From positions 1-6,001 of the forward strand of contig JBBPYA010000109.1 in NCBI GenBank assembly GCA_038200385.1: 6,001 bases of DNA. Direction: 5' to 3'. A program made the position numbers and the translations under genes. Source of the stretch: JBBPYA01 sp038200385 (GTDB lineage: Bacteria > Actinomycetota > Actinomycetes > Mycobacteriales > Geodermatophilaceae). Below the pieces are notes generated by a model that was not told the DNA's origin, searched no databases, and worked only from the letters and a program-made list of their open reading frames with translations. Below, one piece after another: positions 5,617-6,001 of the stretch (position 1 is the first letter of the stretch; each line of letters opens with the position of its first letter).

Positions 5617-6001
5617 GTGCGCGCGAACTTCATCGTCTCCGAGGTCGCCACCGGCCTGCGGAGAAACCTCACCATGACCGTCGCCATGATCATCACCACG
5701 GCGATCTCGCTGGGATTGCTCGGCGCCGGCCTGCTCATCGCCGGCCAGATCAGCGAGATGAAGAACATCTACTACGACCAGGTGCAGGTGTCGATCTTCC
5801 TGCGCGACGACGTGACCGACCCGCAGCGGGAAGACATCAAGGCCGGCCTGGCCGCCTCCTCGGAGGTCAAGACGTTCCTGTACGAGAGCAAGCAGGAGGC
5901 CTACCAGCGGTTCAAGCTGCAGTTCGCCGGGCAACCCGAACTGGTCAACAGCACCCCGCAGGACGCCCTGCCCGAATCCTTCCGGGTCCAGCTGGTCAAC
6001 C
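5617..6001 (+). CDS. ftsX: Cell division protein FtsX, N-terminal part (cut by window end)
   Basis: The first 128 codons are present and open to the window edge; actinobacterial FtsX is about 300 residues, so over half is missing. FtsX is the membrane subunit of FtsEX. A cytoplasmic start (VRANFIVSEVATGLRRNLTM, 1-20) leads into the first membrane helix at about 21-43 (AMIITTAISLGLLGAGLLIA). The large extracytoplasmic loop follows, starting QVSIFLRDDVTDPQ (57-70), which in mycobacteria binds the hydrolase RipC. The pattern RRNLTMTVAMIITTAISLGL closely resembles mycobacterial FtsX. The GTG is seven bases after ftsE; the upstream GGGGCGG-like stretch is a weak Shine-Dalgarno, so coupling to ftsE is likely. 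Confidence 0.95.
   Translation, partial: MRANFIVSEVATGLRRNLTMTVAMIITTAISLGLLGAGLLIAGQISEMKNIYYDQVQVSIFLRDDVTDPQREDIKAGLAASSEVKTFLYESKQEAYQRFKLQFAGQPELVNSTPQDALPESFRVQLVN

Overview
This is a high-GC window with GTG-rich starts, typical of an actinomycete (Actinobacteria). The RF2, FtsE and FtsX sequences and the prfB-ftsE-ftsX gene order fit that phylum. Genus cannot be fixed from sequence reading alone; a soil-type actinomycete related to Frankia, Geodermatophilus or Nakamurella is a guess. All genes are on the + strand and there is almost no non-coding space except between 2987 and 3237.

Positions 1-2986 are the downstream half of a Tad/Flp-type pilus (type IVc) operon. In order it holds the last codons of an upstream gene (probably the TadA/CpaF ATPase), tadB and tadC (inner-membrane platform proteins), a small Flp-like pilin candidate behind a strong ribosome binding site, and two tandem TadE-family pseudopilins. 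Most junctions overlap by 1-4 bases or are a few bases apart, as in a translationally coupled operon. The exception is the tadC-pilin gap, which carries a GC hairpin and a strong Shine-Dalgarno sequence. All three pilin-like proteins have an Asp-Arg-Gly before the hydrophobic helix, but only the two TadE proteins keep the usual Glu at +5.

Positions 2987-3237 are a spacer with a degenerate pentanucleotide repeat kept in strict 5-base register, an 11-bp perfect inverted repeat, and nested dyads that may be an operator or alternative RNA hairpins. A PadR-family regulator follows at 3238-3747; its target is unknown, and the Tad operon or its own gene are natural candidates.

Positions 3754-6001 are a conserved housekeeping block: prfB (peptide chain release factor 2), ftsE (divisome ABC ATPase) and the first 128 codons of ftsX (its membrane partner). 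Both prfB and ftsE have a TANNNT -10-like hexamer exactly 8 bases before a GTG start and no Shine-Dalgarno, suggesting leaderless transcripts. RF2 terminates at UGA/UAA codons; FtsEX controls peptidoglycan hydrolases in division or elongation.

I found no CRISPR array, insertion sequence, tRNA, rRNA or clear new defence or biosynthetic system. The most interesting points are the Flp-like protein without Glu+5, the RF2 anticodon-like motif read as Ser-Pro-Tyr rather than Ser-Pro-Phe, the paired leaderless promoters, and the structured spacer before padR.
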